A stretch of DNA of 64,000 nucleotides from CAXBNB01 sp049115735 (GCA_049115735.1 JAGDZP010000010.1:186001-250000); one strand, 5' to 3'. Positions 53,344 to 62,259 are shown, counted from the stretch's first letter. A program made the numbers and translations. The notes: a model not told the origin generated them from the letters alone.

Positions 53344-53748
53344 ATGGCTGAGACTTCTGAATTGCTTCACCTGGTTCGCAATATGTCTCCTGTATTAAAT
53401 CAGGGCGACTATGTATTTTGCACCCTCAGAATAGGTGTAGAAATTGAAGCAGAAGTAATAGTGGCTTCTGTGTACGAGATGGAGGGAAGAACAGTGGTTA
53501 TCCCACTCGCAGTGGCAAGACAAAATAAATTGACTTATACTTCTGTGATGTCTTGGATTACTTTGAATGTGCATTCCTCTCTGGAGGCAGTTGGTTTGAC
53601 AGCCGTGGTATCTGATGCGCTCGCCAAAGAAAACATCAGTTGCAATATGCTTGCTGGGTACTATCATGACCACCTTTTTGTTTTGAAAGAGGACTCAACA
53701 AAGACAATAGTCGTATTGATTGGGTTAAGTCAGAATTTCAGTAAATAA
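53344..53748 (+). CDS. ACT domain-containing protein
   Basis: 134 residues. It holds one or two ACT-like folds (ITLNVHSSLEAVGLTAVVSDALAKENISCNMLAGYYHDHLFV, in part), a ligand-binding domain for amino acids. The start codon abuts the arginase stop. A regulatory role in amino acid metabolism beside arginase is plausible but not demonstrated. The family is typically annotated by domain only. Confidence 0.83.
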   Translation: MAETSELLHLVRNMSPVLNQGDYVFCTLRIGVEIEAEVIVASVYEMEGRTVVIPLAVARQNKLTYTSVMSWITLNVHSSLEAVGLTAVVSDALAKENISCNMLAGYYHDHLFVLKEDSTKTIVVLIGLSQNFSK

Positions 53749-53755
53749 TTATTGT

Positions 53756-54250
53756 ATGACCAGTCAGGAGATAAGCAAAGTATATGGTAATAAACTAAGG
53801 GTTCGTGTCTGTGGAGTGCTTATTGAGGATGATTCTATTTTGTTGGTAAAGCACAGAGGAATTGGTGCCAATGGAGAATTATTAATTCCTCCCGGCGGTG
53901 GAATGGAGTTTGGGAGTTCTGCCGAAGAGAATTTGAAACGGGAATTCAAAGAAGAAACAGGATTATCTATTAAAGTTTGTGACTTTTTGTTTATTTCGGA
54001 GTTCTTAGACAGTGAACTTCACGCTATCGAATTGTTTTTTAAGGTAGAGCACGTTTCCGGCTCGATAGCAATAGGAATAGATCCTGAAATGAGTACTGAA
54101 GATCAAATAATAAATGATGTAAAAATGATAAAGTTTTCGGAATTGCTGAAGATGGATCAGCAATGCCTTCACGGAATGCTCAGAGGCCACAGAACGGGTC
54201 TGGACTTATTAAACACACGTGGATTTTTTAAATTTGAAAATTATATCTAA
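53756..54250 (+). CDS. Nudix hydrolase
   Basis: 164 residues. The Nudix box runs from PPGGGMEFGSSAEENLK into REFKEETGL, with the metal-binding REUxEE part intact and the first consensus Glu replaced by Ser. It starts seven bases after the ACT protein's stop and is the last of the arginase-ACT-Nudix run. Substrate unknown. It is not a close copy of the Nudix gene at 31855. Confidence 0.88.
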   Translation: MTSQEISKVYGNKLRVRVCGVLIEDDSILLVKHRGIGANGELLIPPGGGMEFGSSAEENLKREFKEETGLSIKVCDFLFISEFLDSELHAIELFFKVEHVSGSIAIGIDPEMSTEDQIINDVKMIKFSELLKMDQQCLHGMLRGHRTGLDLLNTRGFFKFENYI

Positions 54251-54314
54251 AATAGCGTTTTCGTAATCAGACTTTACTCGAAAAATATTTAATATTGCAC
54301 AAAAACAATCTAAT

Positions 54315-54905
54315 ATGAACACAACCAGAATCATTACCATTGTATCCTTTATTGTTTCAATTGTCTTAGCAGTTCTGCTATACAACAGCATTTTTGACTC
54401 AATCGATGAGAAAGAGAGGATTGAAAGAATGGAATCGAGAATTATCAACAAGTTGATGATGATAAGAGAAGCACAGATCGCTTATCAATCGGTAAATGGA
54501 CAATACACAAGTGACTGGGGAAAATTGACAAGTTTCATTGATTCAGGTCAGTTCTACATTACTTCTAAAATTGAGCACATTATTACCTTGGACTATGGTG
54601 CAGATAGTGTGTATGTTGAAATAGATACTTTAGGCACCATGCCAGTAAGAGACTCGATTTTTTCAGTGACTAAATATCCTAAATTTGACTTAAACACTTT
54701 AGCCTATTCACCAGTTGATAACAATAAGAAATTTGGTATGTGGGCTGATAAAATTGATAAGAGTGGAGTAAGTGTAGACGTGGTGGAAGTATGGAATACT
54801 GCACCCGTTAATCCATCAAGAAAAGAAAGCAACGAGGCGAGAACAAGAAAGCCCTTAAGATTTGGCTCTAGAACTAGCGTAACTACTTCAGGAAACTGGG
54901 AATAA
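54315..54905 (+). CDS. Hypothetical membrane-anchored protein upstream of DUF3822
   Basis: 196 residues: a membrane helix (about 5-24), a charged helical segment (EKERIERMESRIINKLMMIREAQ) and a YQSVNGQYTSDWGKLTSFID motif, then a beta-rich C-terminal half. The Y-x-x-x-x-G-x-Y-x-x-x-W pattern resembles minor pilin or pseudopilin proteins, though no prepilin cleavage site is visible. It is followed at once (7 bases) by DUF3822 and then coaD. Function unknown. Confidence 0.65.
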   Translation: MNTTRIITIVSFIVSIVLAVLLYNSIFDSIDEKERIERMESRIINKLMMIREAQIAYQSVNGQYTSDWGKLTSFIDSGQFYITSKIEHIITLDYGADSVYVEIDTLGTMPVRDSIFSVTKYPKFDLNTLAYSPVDNNKKFGMWADKIDKSGVSVDVVEVWNTAPVNPSRKESNEARTRKPLRFGSRTSVTTSGNWE

Positions 54906-54911
54906 TATATA

Positions 54912-55805
54912 TTGGAAGCAACCGTAAAACCGGGGAGCTACAAGCTCGTAAGGAAAATTAAGGACGAAAAGTTTGATGTTGAAAGATTACATCAATACGG
55001 ATTGTCTATGCAGGTGGGAATCAAGGACTTCCAGTTTTGTATAACAGACGAAGAAACCAACAGTTGCTTATTGATTGAGGATTATGTTCTAGAGAATGTA
55101 AAGACAATCAAGACTCGGTTGACCATTCTTGCTGAACTGTTTGAAAATCACCATTTGTTGATGGCTGGGTTTTGGAAGTCAGTGAAACTCTCAATTAAAA
55201 GTCACAAATTTTCCCTAGTACCAGCAGCGCATTTCATTGAAGAGTCAAAGCGAGATTACCTCCAACTCAACTGTGAAATTAATGATGCAATAGAGGAGGT
55301 ATATTATTATAAGCACATCAGCTCCAATGCAGTAAATATTTTTGCTGCTGATAAAAGGTTGGTAAAGTGGATGCGGTCTCTATATCCATCCAAGGCTCTT
55401 CAGGTGATTCATCAGGGCAGTGCCTTAATCGAAGGGATATTGCGGTATGATGACCACACCCATGAAAAAACAATGTTCTGCATTGTTGATCGTGGGATCT
55501 TGCATGTATTTGTCTCTCAAGATCAAAAACTACACTATTACAATCAGTTTGCCGTAAAGACAAGCAAAGACTACCTCAAATACATCATGTTGGTGTTTAA
55601 GGAATTTGACCTAAGTCAGAGAAATCAGAAGGTCATTGTTTGGGGCAATATCAAACAGGATTCTGAGCACTTCACTTTATTGCAAAAGTATATCGGCAAT
55701 ATTTCTTTTGGTGGCAAGCCCTCATACCTGAACTTCAGCTACGTTTTTGATGAAATTCCTGACCATCAAAACTTTGATTTGTTCAGCGTGTACCTGTGTG
55801 ACTAA
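54912..55805 (+). CDS. DUF3822 family protein
   Basis: 297 residues starting at a TTG codon six bases after the previous stop; no in-frame ATG precedes the conserved region. It carries the two-lobed actin-like arrangement typical of DUF3822, which I recall as regularly located beside coaD in Bacteroidota. It has no known function. It ends 11 bases before coaD. Confidence 0.83.
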   Translation: MEATVKPGSYKLVRKIKDEKFDVERLHQYGLSMQVGIKDFQFCITDEETNSCLLIEDYVLENVKTIKTRLTILAELFENHHLLMAGFWKSVKLSIKSHKFSLVPAAHFIEESKRDYLQLNCEINDAIEEVYYYKHISSNAVNIFAADKRLVKWMRSLYPSKALQVIHQGSALIEGILRYDDHTHEKTMFCIVDRGILHVFVSQDQKLHYYNQFAVKTSKDYLKYIMLVFKEFDLSQRNQKVIVWGNIKQDSEHFTLLQKYIGNISFGGKPSYLNFSYVFDEIPDHQNFDLFSVYLCD

Positions 55806-55816
55806 ACCGACCTGTC

Positions 55817-56275
55817 ATGTCAGATAAAAAGATAGCCTTATTTCCGGGTTCGTTCGATCCCTTTACGAAAGGCCATGCTGATATTGTCCAAAGAGGGTTG
55901 ACACTATTTGATGAGATTATTATAGCGATTGGCCACAATACGGCTAAGAAACACTATTTTGATGTGGACTTTATGGTTGAACGAATAGAGTCTGCGTTTG
56001 CTGGTGATGATCGTATTTCAGTGTTGACCTATAATGAATTAACGGCTGACCTGGCTAAAAAGACCGGAGCTAATTACCTAATCAGGGGTTTGAGAAACAC
56101 CACTGATTTCGAGTATGAAAACAGCATCTCCCAGGTTAATAGATACATTAACGCTAATTTGGAGACGGTTTTCCTTATTACTTCTCCTGAGCTCGCTCAT
56201 ATTAGTTCTACGATTATCAGAGAAGTACACAAGTATGGAGGAGATGTGAGTCCCTTTTTACCGTACAAGCTGTGA
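55817..56275 (+). CDS. coaD: Phosphopantetheine adenylyltransferase
   Basis: 152 residues, the normal length. FPGSFDPFTKGHADIV holds the nucleotide-binding TxGH motif, LIRGLRNTTDFEYE the phosphopantetheine site, and AHISSTIIREVHKYGG the ISSTxIR motif. It makes dephospho-CoA from ATP and 4'-phosphopantetheine. It ends an operon with DUF3822. Confidence 0.96.
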   Translation: MSDKKIALFPGSFDPFTKGHADIVQRGLTLFDEIIIAIGHNTAKKHYFDVDFMVERIESAFAGDDRISVLTYNELTADLAKKTGANYLIRGLRNTTDFEYENSISQVNRYINANLETVFLITSPELAHISSTIIREVHKYGGDVSPFLPYKL

Positions 56276-56285
56276 ACAATGTAAG

Positions 56286-57737
56286 CTAAGAGTATTCTCT
56301 GACTGTTTTTATCAACAATCCCAAATTAATTTCCAGTTCCTTTTCATCCATTGAGGCAAAGCCAAAGCGGCAGGAGTGTGGCGTTCTTTCAGGATCAATA
56401 TTAAGGAAAAGCCCATTTGACTCAGCTTGCGTTACCAATTCCTTGATTATGATGCCATTCTTGAAAGTAGCCCAAATAGCCATCCCTCCGTCAGGAATAT
56501 TGAATTGAATTTGATCTCCGATTTCGGAGTGCAGGGTAGAACAGAAGATATCCCGTCTCTTTTTATAGGCTAACACAGCTTTTTTTAAACAGCGCTGTAT
56601 TTCATTTTCTCTGATCAATTCAGCCAGTGCGCGTTCTTTTATAGGGTCACCTTGCTTATCAATCATTCTCCGCAGCTTGGCTATTTCATCCACTACCTTT
56701 GGGTGCGCATAGACATATCCTATGCGAATAGAAGGAACAAGAATCTTGCTGAATGAGCCAATGTAAATCACATTGCCTGTTTTGTCAAGGCTTGCAAGCG
56801 GTAGTATGGGAGAACCTTTATAATGGTAGTCATAGTCATAGTCGTCTTCAATGATTGCAAAATCATAACGGTTGGAAAGCTCCAGCAGCTTCATTCTGTT
56901 TTCAGCCGGCATGGTCACTGTTGTAGGGTAGTGATGGTGAGGTGAGATGTATACAGCCTTGATGTTGTATTGAGAGGCTGCTCTTTCGATTGCTTCAATA
57001 TTAAGTCCCCTATCATCGACTGGTACTTTTACCAATTCAGCTCCAATATTCTCAATAATCTGATCCGCATTCTTGTAATTCAATTCTCCAACAATTACTT
57101 TATCTCCTTTTTTGAGTAATACAGTGAACAAGAGATAAATTGCCATCTGACTACCACGGGTAATAATGATGTTGTCAACGGAACCGTTGAGGGCTCTTGT
57201 AGAAGATAAGTATTCTACAAGTGCTTTTCTGAGTTCGATTTCCCCATAAGAACTTGAGTTGAGCAGTACGGATCTACCAATTCTTCCTTTGGATACAGAT
57301 CGAGTAGTTTTCAAGAGCGCATCAATAGGAGCCATCCGAAAGTCTGGTATTCCATCGTCAATTGTATTTGGAGGCCTTACTTGTTCCGGGATAATTGAGA
57401 AAGGCTGTGATGCAATGCTGTCAATAAACTTCCCCTTTTGCTTTGGTTTTAAGTCATTCAGCATTTGGTGGCGAACAACGGGAAGTGACTGTTTGATGAA
57501 CGTTCCCTTAGATGGTAAAATTTCGATCCAGCCTTGTGCCAGGAGTTCATCATAGGCCAGGGCTACTGTTTTTCTATTGATGACTAATTCTTCTGCAAGT
57601 CCTCTTGTACCAGGCATTTTATGTCCCTTCGGTATTCTTCCTGCTAGAATTTCATCAACGATACAGTCAGCTATTTGCAGATAAACTGCTCTCTTGATGT
57701 TTTTGTCTATTTTGAGGATGGATTTCCAGGGAAGCAT
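56286..57737 (-). CDS. MocR/GabR-type GntR regulator with aminotransferase domain
   Basis: 483 residues. An N-terminal GntR winged helix (about 8-76; GTRGLAEELVINRKTVALAYDEL) is joined to a fold-type I aminotransferase domain; the PLP Lys331 is in IYIGSFSKILVPSIRIGY. The N-terminal operator-binding domain usually works with an effector formed on PLP. It diverges from the osmC and FMN-binding split-barrel genes, with an operator-like direct repeat between. Vitamin B6 control is plausible because the split-barrel gene is related to pyridoxamine-phosphate oxidase, but it is inference. Confidence 0.93.
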   Translation of the reverse strand: MLPWKSILKIDKNIKRAVYLQIADCIVDEILAGRIPKGHKMPGTRGLAEELVINRKTVALAYDELLAQGWIEILPSKGTFIKQSLPVVRHQMLNDLKPKQKGKFIDSIASQPFSIIPEQVRPPNTIDDGIPDFRMAPIDALLKTTRSVSKGRIGRSVLLNSSSYGEIELRKALVEYLSSTRALNGSVDNIIITRGSQMAIYLLFTVLLKKGDKVIVGELNYKNADQIIENIGAELVKVPVDDRGLNIEAIERAASQYNIKAVYISPHHHYPTTVTMPAENRMKLLELSNRYDFAIIEDDYDYDYHYKGSPILPLASLDKTGNVIYIGSFSKILVPSIRIGYVYAHPKVVDEIAKLRRMIDKQGDPIKERALAELIRENEIQRCLKKAVLAYKKRRDIFCSTLHSEIGDQIQFNIPDGGMAIWATFKNGIIIKELVTQAESNGLFLNIDPERTPHSCRFGFASMDEKELEINLGLLIKTVREYS

Positions 57738-57767
57738 AACCGGACCATGTGTTTTGTGTAAAACGGA

Positions 57768-57797
57768 CTATAATACTAAACCACAAGTATAATACTT
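57768..57797. promoter_or_regulatory. Candidate MocR operator: 9-bp direct repeat
   Basis: TATAATACT occurs at 57769-57777 and again at 57788-57796, 19 bases apart, so the sites fall on nearly the same DNA face. The second is part of a perfect palindrome AAGTAT-A-ATACTT (57785-57797). MocR/GabR regulators are known to bind direct repeats in their own promoters. The site lies 31 bases upstream of the mocR start. Promoter elements may overlap it. Confidence 0.55.
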
Positions 57798-57823
57798 TTA
57801 CAAATGAGTAGAATCGTTTGACA

Positions 57824-57872
57824 CTCGGAGGGTTCAGTTATTTAAGCGTATTTGCTTTGACAACCCTCCGAG
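57824..57872. repeat. 11-bp inverted repeat in the mocR-osmC gap
   Basis: Arms CTCGGAGGGTT (57824-57834) and AACCCTCCGAG (57862-57872) separated by 27 bases. They are GC-rich against an AT-rich background, and a TTTTAC stretch follows. The right arm ends 24 bases before the osmC start. It could be a regulatory hairpin in the osmC leader, a protein-binding site, or a REP-like dispersed element. I did not see another copy in this window. Confidence 0.6.
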
Positions 57873-57896
57873 AGTTTTACTTTATTGAACAAATAA

Positions 57897-58367
57897 ATGA
57901 AGAGAGAGAAAAGATATACAATAGAAATGAAATGGACCGGTAATCTCGGAATGGGAACAGAGTCTTATACAGCCTACACCAGAAACCATGAAATAAAGAA
58001 GAACGGTGGACTAACAATACCCGGTTCTTCAGATCCTGCTTTTAGAGGTGATCGAGAGCGCTATAATCCCGAGGAATTGTTACTAAGTACTTTATCATCA
58101 TGTCACATGTTGATGTATTTGCATTTCTGTGCATTGAATAAAATTACAGTAATTGAATACATTGATAAACCGGAAGGAACAATGCAGGAAGACGAACGTG
58201 GCAGTGGACGCTTCATTACAGCTACCTTGAATCCTGCGATTAAAATATTAGAAGCAGACAAGGTTGACAAGGCAGTGGAATTGCACCATCAGGCGCACGA
58301 GTACTGCTTTATAGCCAACTCTGTCAATTTTCCAGTGAATGTTGAACCCAATATAACAGTAGAGTAA
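57897..58367 (+). CDS. OsmC family peroxidase-like protein
   Basis: 156 residues. Both catalytic cysteines are present, in LSSCHMLMYL (about 67-76) and HEYCFIANSV near the end, as expected for OsmC/Ohr peroxiredoxins that reduce organic hydroperoxides. It diverges from mocR. Its stop overlaps the next start by one base (TAATG), so the pair is translated together. Confidence 0.92.
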   Translation: MKREKRYTIEMKWTGNLGMGTESYTAYTRNHEIKKNGGLTIPGSSDPAFRGDRERYNPEELLLSTLSSCHMLMYLHFCALNKITVIEYIDKPEGTMQEDERGSGRFITATLNPAIKILEADKVDKAVELHHQAHEYCFIANSVNFPVNVEPNITVE

Positions 58368-59032
58368 TGTGTCAATACGCAATAGAAAAAAGGAACAAAG
58401 TAGTAAGAGGAGCTAAGAGAGCCTCTTATGATCAGCAAGAAATATATGATATTCTTGATGCAGGTTTTCTTTGCCATGTAGCTTTTAATGTTGATGACCA
58501 GCCCTTTATGATTCCCATAGCTTATGGGAGAAAAGGCGATAAGTTGTATATCCATGGTTCCGTGAAAGGACGAACAATAAGGAAAGTTGGGGAAGGAGTT
58601 CCTGTATGTGTGTCTGTCACCCACCTGGATGGACTGGTATTAGCCCGGTCAGCCTTTCATCACTCTGTCAATTACAGATCAGTGGTTATCTATGGGACTG
58701 CTGTAGAACTGACTGATAGAAAGGCTAAGAATGACGCATTATTCTGTATCACAGAAAACATCCTAAAAGGCAGATGGGATGAATCCCGAGTGCCCAATGA
58801 AAAAGAATTGGATATCACAGGCGTATTGGAGATTACCATAGAATCCGCCTCGGCTAAGGTTAGAACCGGTGGGCCTGTGGATGAACATGACGATTATAGT
58901 TTGGACGTATGGGCTGGAGTATTACCGCTCAACACATATTATAGCTTACCCGAGCCTGATGAGAAGCTCAGAAATGGTATTGAGGTAAGCGATAGTGTGC
59001 AACAGGTTGCACAGACTAGGTTTGGTAATTAA
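58367..59032 (+). CDS. Pyridoxamine 5'-phosphate oxidase family flavin-binding protein
   Basis: 221 residues of the FMN-binding split-barrel fold. KRASYDQQEIYDILDAGFLCHVAFNVDDQPFMIPIAY is the classic N-terminus (quoted in part), with RSAFHHSVNYRSVVIYG in the core. Such proteins bind flavin and may act on nucleotides or B6-like ligands; true PdxH activity is not assumed. It overlaps the osmC stop by one base. Its 3' end (V181 onward) has a decayed duplicate at 62127-62252. The stop overlaps the convergent T9SS gene by four bases. Confidence 0.88.
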   Translation: MCQYAIEKRNKVVRGAKRASYDQQEIYDILDAGFLCHVAFNVDDQPFMIPIAYGRKGDKLYIHGSVKGRTIRKVGEGVPVCVSVTHLDGLVLARSAFHHSVNYRSVVIYGTAVELTDRKAKNDALFCITENILKGRWDESRVPNEKELDITGVLEITIESASAKVRTGGPVDEHDDYSLDVWAGVLPLNTYYSLPEPDEKLRNGIEVSDSVQQVAQTRFGN

Positions 59033-62019
59033 TTCTTAATAATTCTTTTGCTGAATATATGATTGGAATTGGTGAGTGTTAGAATGTAGATGCCCATTTT
59101 CAATTGTTCAATGTTCAATTGAGAATCCTTGGATAAGTCGATTGTGCCTTTATATACCCTCATGCCAGACAAGTTTGTAATACTTGCTTGAAAAGGTGTT
59201 AAGGGAATGTTTGATTTAAGGTTGATCAAATCTTTTGATGGAATGGGATAGATATCGATATCATCTGCAGGCGTATCCGAAATTGAAAGGATAGGTTCAT
59301 TGAGGTTGACTGTCATTACAAATGGTTGGCTCTGTAATTCTCCGTCGTTTGCTGCGACATTTATATTGATAGAAATAGCTGTGAAAGATTCAGGAACAAT
59401 AATTCCGTCAGTTGAAACGATATAGTTTTCACCTTGCAGTAGATCAATTTCAAATTCAGAATTATCAGGGTCTAGGATATTGAAGTAAGTGGCATCTATA
59501 TGAAATGCTAATTCTTTGAAGAAAGTTGGTATTTGAACTTGTTCTGTTATTTGCGGTGCATCGTTTACAGGAGTTATATTGACTGAATATTTAAATTTAT
59601 CACTTTCTACTGCTCCATTGAGCACACTTATAGTAAGTTCAAGATTTCCATTGAAGTCCTTCGCTGGAGTAATCATGTTATCAGTTGTGTTATAGTTGTT
59701 ACCATCATATATCTTGGCTTTGGAGTATTCCATGGTATACTCTTGGTTAATTTCAAGGGTATTCAAGTCTATGTTGAATATTGAGTCTTCTTTGAAAGAG
59801 GGTATCTTCATTTGAGAAGTGATTTTCGGTGGAGTCACATTTGTTATTCTTAATTTGGCTATGCTACTAGTCTTTATATCGTTGATGCCACTGAAATGGC
59901 CCACAATTAAGACAGAATCAGAATTTATCATGTTTATTTCACTCACAGAGGATTTTCTTCCTACAGTGTTGGCTATAAAGCTCTCAGATACTTCACCATT
60001 AATAGATATTTTGGCTAAGTTGGTTCGAGTTAATTCATTGATTTCTTCAAATTTTCCTCCAACCAATAATTCAGTATTGGAAATCTTGTGAATATCAGTA
60101 GTGAAAGGATTAAAGTAATCCGATTCAGAAATATGTATCAACTCATCTAGAATTTTTCCATTGTGGTCGATATATAATAGCGGCAAATTGTTTCCTCCGA
60201 TTCCTCCAACTAAAATGATTTTTTCATCCAAAATTTCTATTCCTGAAACGAAAGAATAAGGTAAGTTATCAAGACTAAAAAGAATCTCAGATGCATCAGG
60301 AGCCAGTTTCCATACAAAGGACTTGACTTGATTGACGGATATAGTACCAGCAATTACTAAACTTCCATCTTGCAAAGTATCAATTGCGAGAGTTGAATAG
60401 TTATCAGGAATCAAATTTGAAGAATTGAATGAATCAATTAAATTTCCGTCCAAATCTATTTTTGCCAAACCATGAATCCTCTTGTTGCCAAATGAATCAA
60501 ATGCTCCTCCAACAATTACCTCATTTCCAGAAACCTGCATAAATGCTGTCGTTTCTGAGTTGAAATTGGCATTAAAAGTATAATCAAGTGAACCATCATT
60601 GTTCATTTTAATTAGGTCATGTCTTGATAAACTAACAAATGATCCTGATATCAGGTATTGACCATTATCCAGTTGAAGAATATCTCCTGGAAAGTCATTG
60701 TGTCCAAAGGGTGTGTTGAAATTCGGGTCTATTTCGCCTTTGTCATTAATTCTGATAACCGTTCTTTTCTTATACCCATCATACTTTTCGATACTTGCAA
60801 GATTGTACCCAGCAATTAGAATTTTTTTGTCTTTCTGTGTATAACATGAGCCAATTTGAGGAGCGGATATCAAGGGTAAGTCAAAATCAGATTGAACAAT
60901 GCCGATTGAATTGATTTTTATTATACCATTATATTCTTGATGATTTGCTTTGTGAAAATAGCCTGAAACTATTATACTACCTTCATACAAACTTAGTTTA
61001 GGACGATAACCATAGAACTTAGTTAACGCAACTTTCGGGTAATTGTCAACTACTTTTCCAGATAAGTCGACATTAATTACAATTTGAGCTTGTGCAATAG
61101 GTGATGCTCCGGTAATAACTAAGGAAGTCTCGTCTAATTCTAAAATATTATTAACATTCAGTTTCGGAAAATTAGGATTATTAGACAAAGCAAAAGTAGG
61201 GTCAATATTTCCCTTGGAAACTAACCGCACAATACCATGAGGAGCTTGTTGGTTATTGTATTCGGTAAATAATCCAACCAAATATATCCTACCGTCAGAG
61301 TCTATTTCGACATTATGGATATCACGGTAGTTCGTTTTTCCATTTGTAAATGTATTATCCACGCTCCCATCTTTATTTAGTCGGTAGCAGAATCCAACTT
61401 GAGGATTGATGTCATCCCCGACCATATAGCCAACGATCAGAATTTTTCCATCATCCTGGATGGCTAAATCATTCAACTTCTCATGGTTTTCAAGAATTAT
61501 TTCCTGGAAAGATGTGTCAATTTCACCCTTTACGTCCACTTTTGTTAGGACTCTTTGACGAGCGACTTTATGTATTAAAATATTTTGAGAATCTAATTTA
61601 TAAGAACTGGCTGTCCAGGTGTTCCTGGATTCTTCCTTAACGGCTAAATCTATATTGGTATAAAGTGAGCCCTCTTTAGTAATGATCCATGAACCGCCGT
61701 TTTGATGTGAACTTATCAAAATATAATGGTTTGACATCTCCTCAATATGATCTATAACTTTATTGCCAATTGCATCGGTTATTGAAAATGATTCATCTAA
61801 AGTGCCATCTTTATGGACTCTAATTACACTTCCCACTGATTTTTCTCCAAACCTTACAAAATCGCCACTTAAGAGTATTTTGCCATCAGTTTGGACCTCA
61901 TGCGTATAGACTGTGGGTGCTCCGGAAATTTTTGGATTGAAATTTGGATCAACTAGTTGGGCTGTGGCGATATGGCTAAGTAGCAGCCATAATGAGACAA
62001 ATAGCGGGAATGCTTTCAT
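59029..62019 (-). CDS. T9SS type A secreted protein with delta-60 repeats
   Basis: 996 residues. Signal peptide 1-20 (ending IATAQ). A long region of delta-60-type repeats to about residue 720 (HKDGTLDESF, LNKDGSVDNTF, IDPNFNTPF, MNNDGSLDYTF), which build beta-propeller-like folds. Two cadherin-like segments follow (about 730-900, with ITPVNDAPQITEQ). The end is a type A sorting domain (DIYPIPSKDLINLKS through FSKRIIKN). It is therefore exported by the type IX system; a surface adhesin or enzyme-support role is only a guess. It lies between the split-barrel gene and that gene's decayed 3' copy. Confidence 0.85.
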   Translation of the reverse strand: MKAFPLFVSLWLLLSHIATAQLVDPNFNPKISGAPTVYTHEVQTDGKILLSGDFVRFGEKSVGSVIRVHKDGTLDESFSITDAIGNKVIDHIEEMSNHYILISSHQNGGSWIITKEGSLYTNIDLAVKEESRNTWTASSYKLDSQNILIHKVARQRVLTKVDVKGEIDTSFQEIILENHEKLNDLAIQDDGKILIVGYMVGDDINPQVGFCYRLNKDGSVDNTFTNGKTNYRDIHNVEIDSDGRIYLVGLFTEYNNQQAPHGIVRLVSKGNIDPTFALSNNPNFPKLNVNNILELDETSLVITGASPIAQAQIVINVDLSGKVVDNYPKVALTKFYGYRPKLSLYEGSIIVSGYFHKANHQEYNGIIKINSIGIVQSDFDLPLISAPQIGSCYTQKDKKILIAGYNLASIEKYDGYKKRTVIRINDKGEIDPNFNTPFGHNDFPGDILQLDNGQYLISGSFVSLSRHDLIKMNNDGSLDYTFNANFNSETTAFMQVSGNEVIVGGAFDSFGNKRIHGLAKIDLDGNLIDSFNSSNLIPDNYSTLAIDTLQDGSLVIAGTISVNQVKSFVWKLAPDASEILFSLDNLPYSFVSGIEILDEKIILVGGIGGNNLPLLYIDHNGKILDELIHISESDYFNPFTTDIHKISNTELLVGGKFEEINELTRTNLAKISINGEVSESFIANTVGRKSSVSEINMINSDSVLIVGHFSGINDIKTSSIAKLRITNVTPPKITSQMKIPSFKEDSIFNIDLNTLEINQEYTMEYSKAKIYDGNNYNTTDNMITPAKDFNGNLELTISVLNGAVESDKFKYSVNITPVNDAPQITEQVQIPTFFKELAFHIDATYFNILDPDNSEFEIDLLQGENYIVSTDGIIVPESFTAISININVAANDGELQSQPFVMTVNLNEPILSISDTPADDIDIYPIPSKDLINLKSNIPLTPFQASITNLSGMRVYKGTIDLSKDSQLNIEQLKMGIYILTLTNSNHIFSKRIIKN

Positions 62020-62126
62020 GCCTTGACTAATAGTTATAACTCCTGTAAGTTACATTTTAACTTTAATAAATACAATTGTATTTAACAACAATTCTTGGTT
62101 ATTCTACTTAATAAATTCCAGCATTC

Positions 62127-62252
62127 GTACGGCCTAGAGTATTATGATAAAATATCTACTATACCTTACTCGCACTTGGAGAGAAACTCAGAAATGGTAT
62201 TGAGGTGAGTGATAGTGTACAGCAAGTAGCGCAGACTAAGTTGGGTTCATAA
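62127..62252 (+). pseudogene. Decayed duplicate of the 3' end of the split-barrel (PNPOx-family) gene
   Basis: The 42 codons from 62127 to a TAA at 62250-62252 align without gaps to the last 42 codons of the gene ending at 59032. The C-terminal part matches well (EKLRNGIEVSDSVQQVAQT, identical in both copies). Upstream the copy carries consecutive TGA and TAA stops where the intact gene reads LPLN, so it cannot be made. Similarity fades before 62127. It is a plus-strand remnant of a second copy, with the 3-kb T9SS gene between the two. Confidence 0.88.
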
Positions 62253-62259
62253 GTAATAA

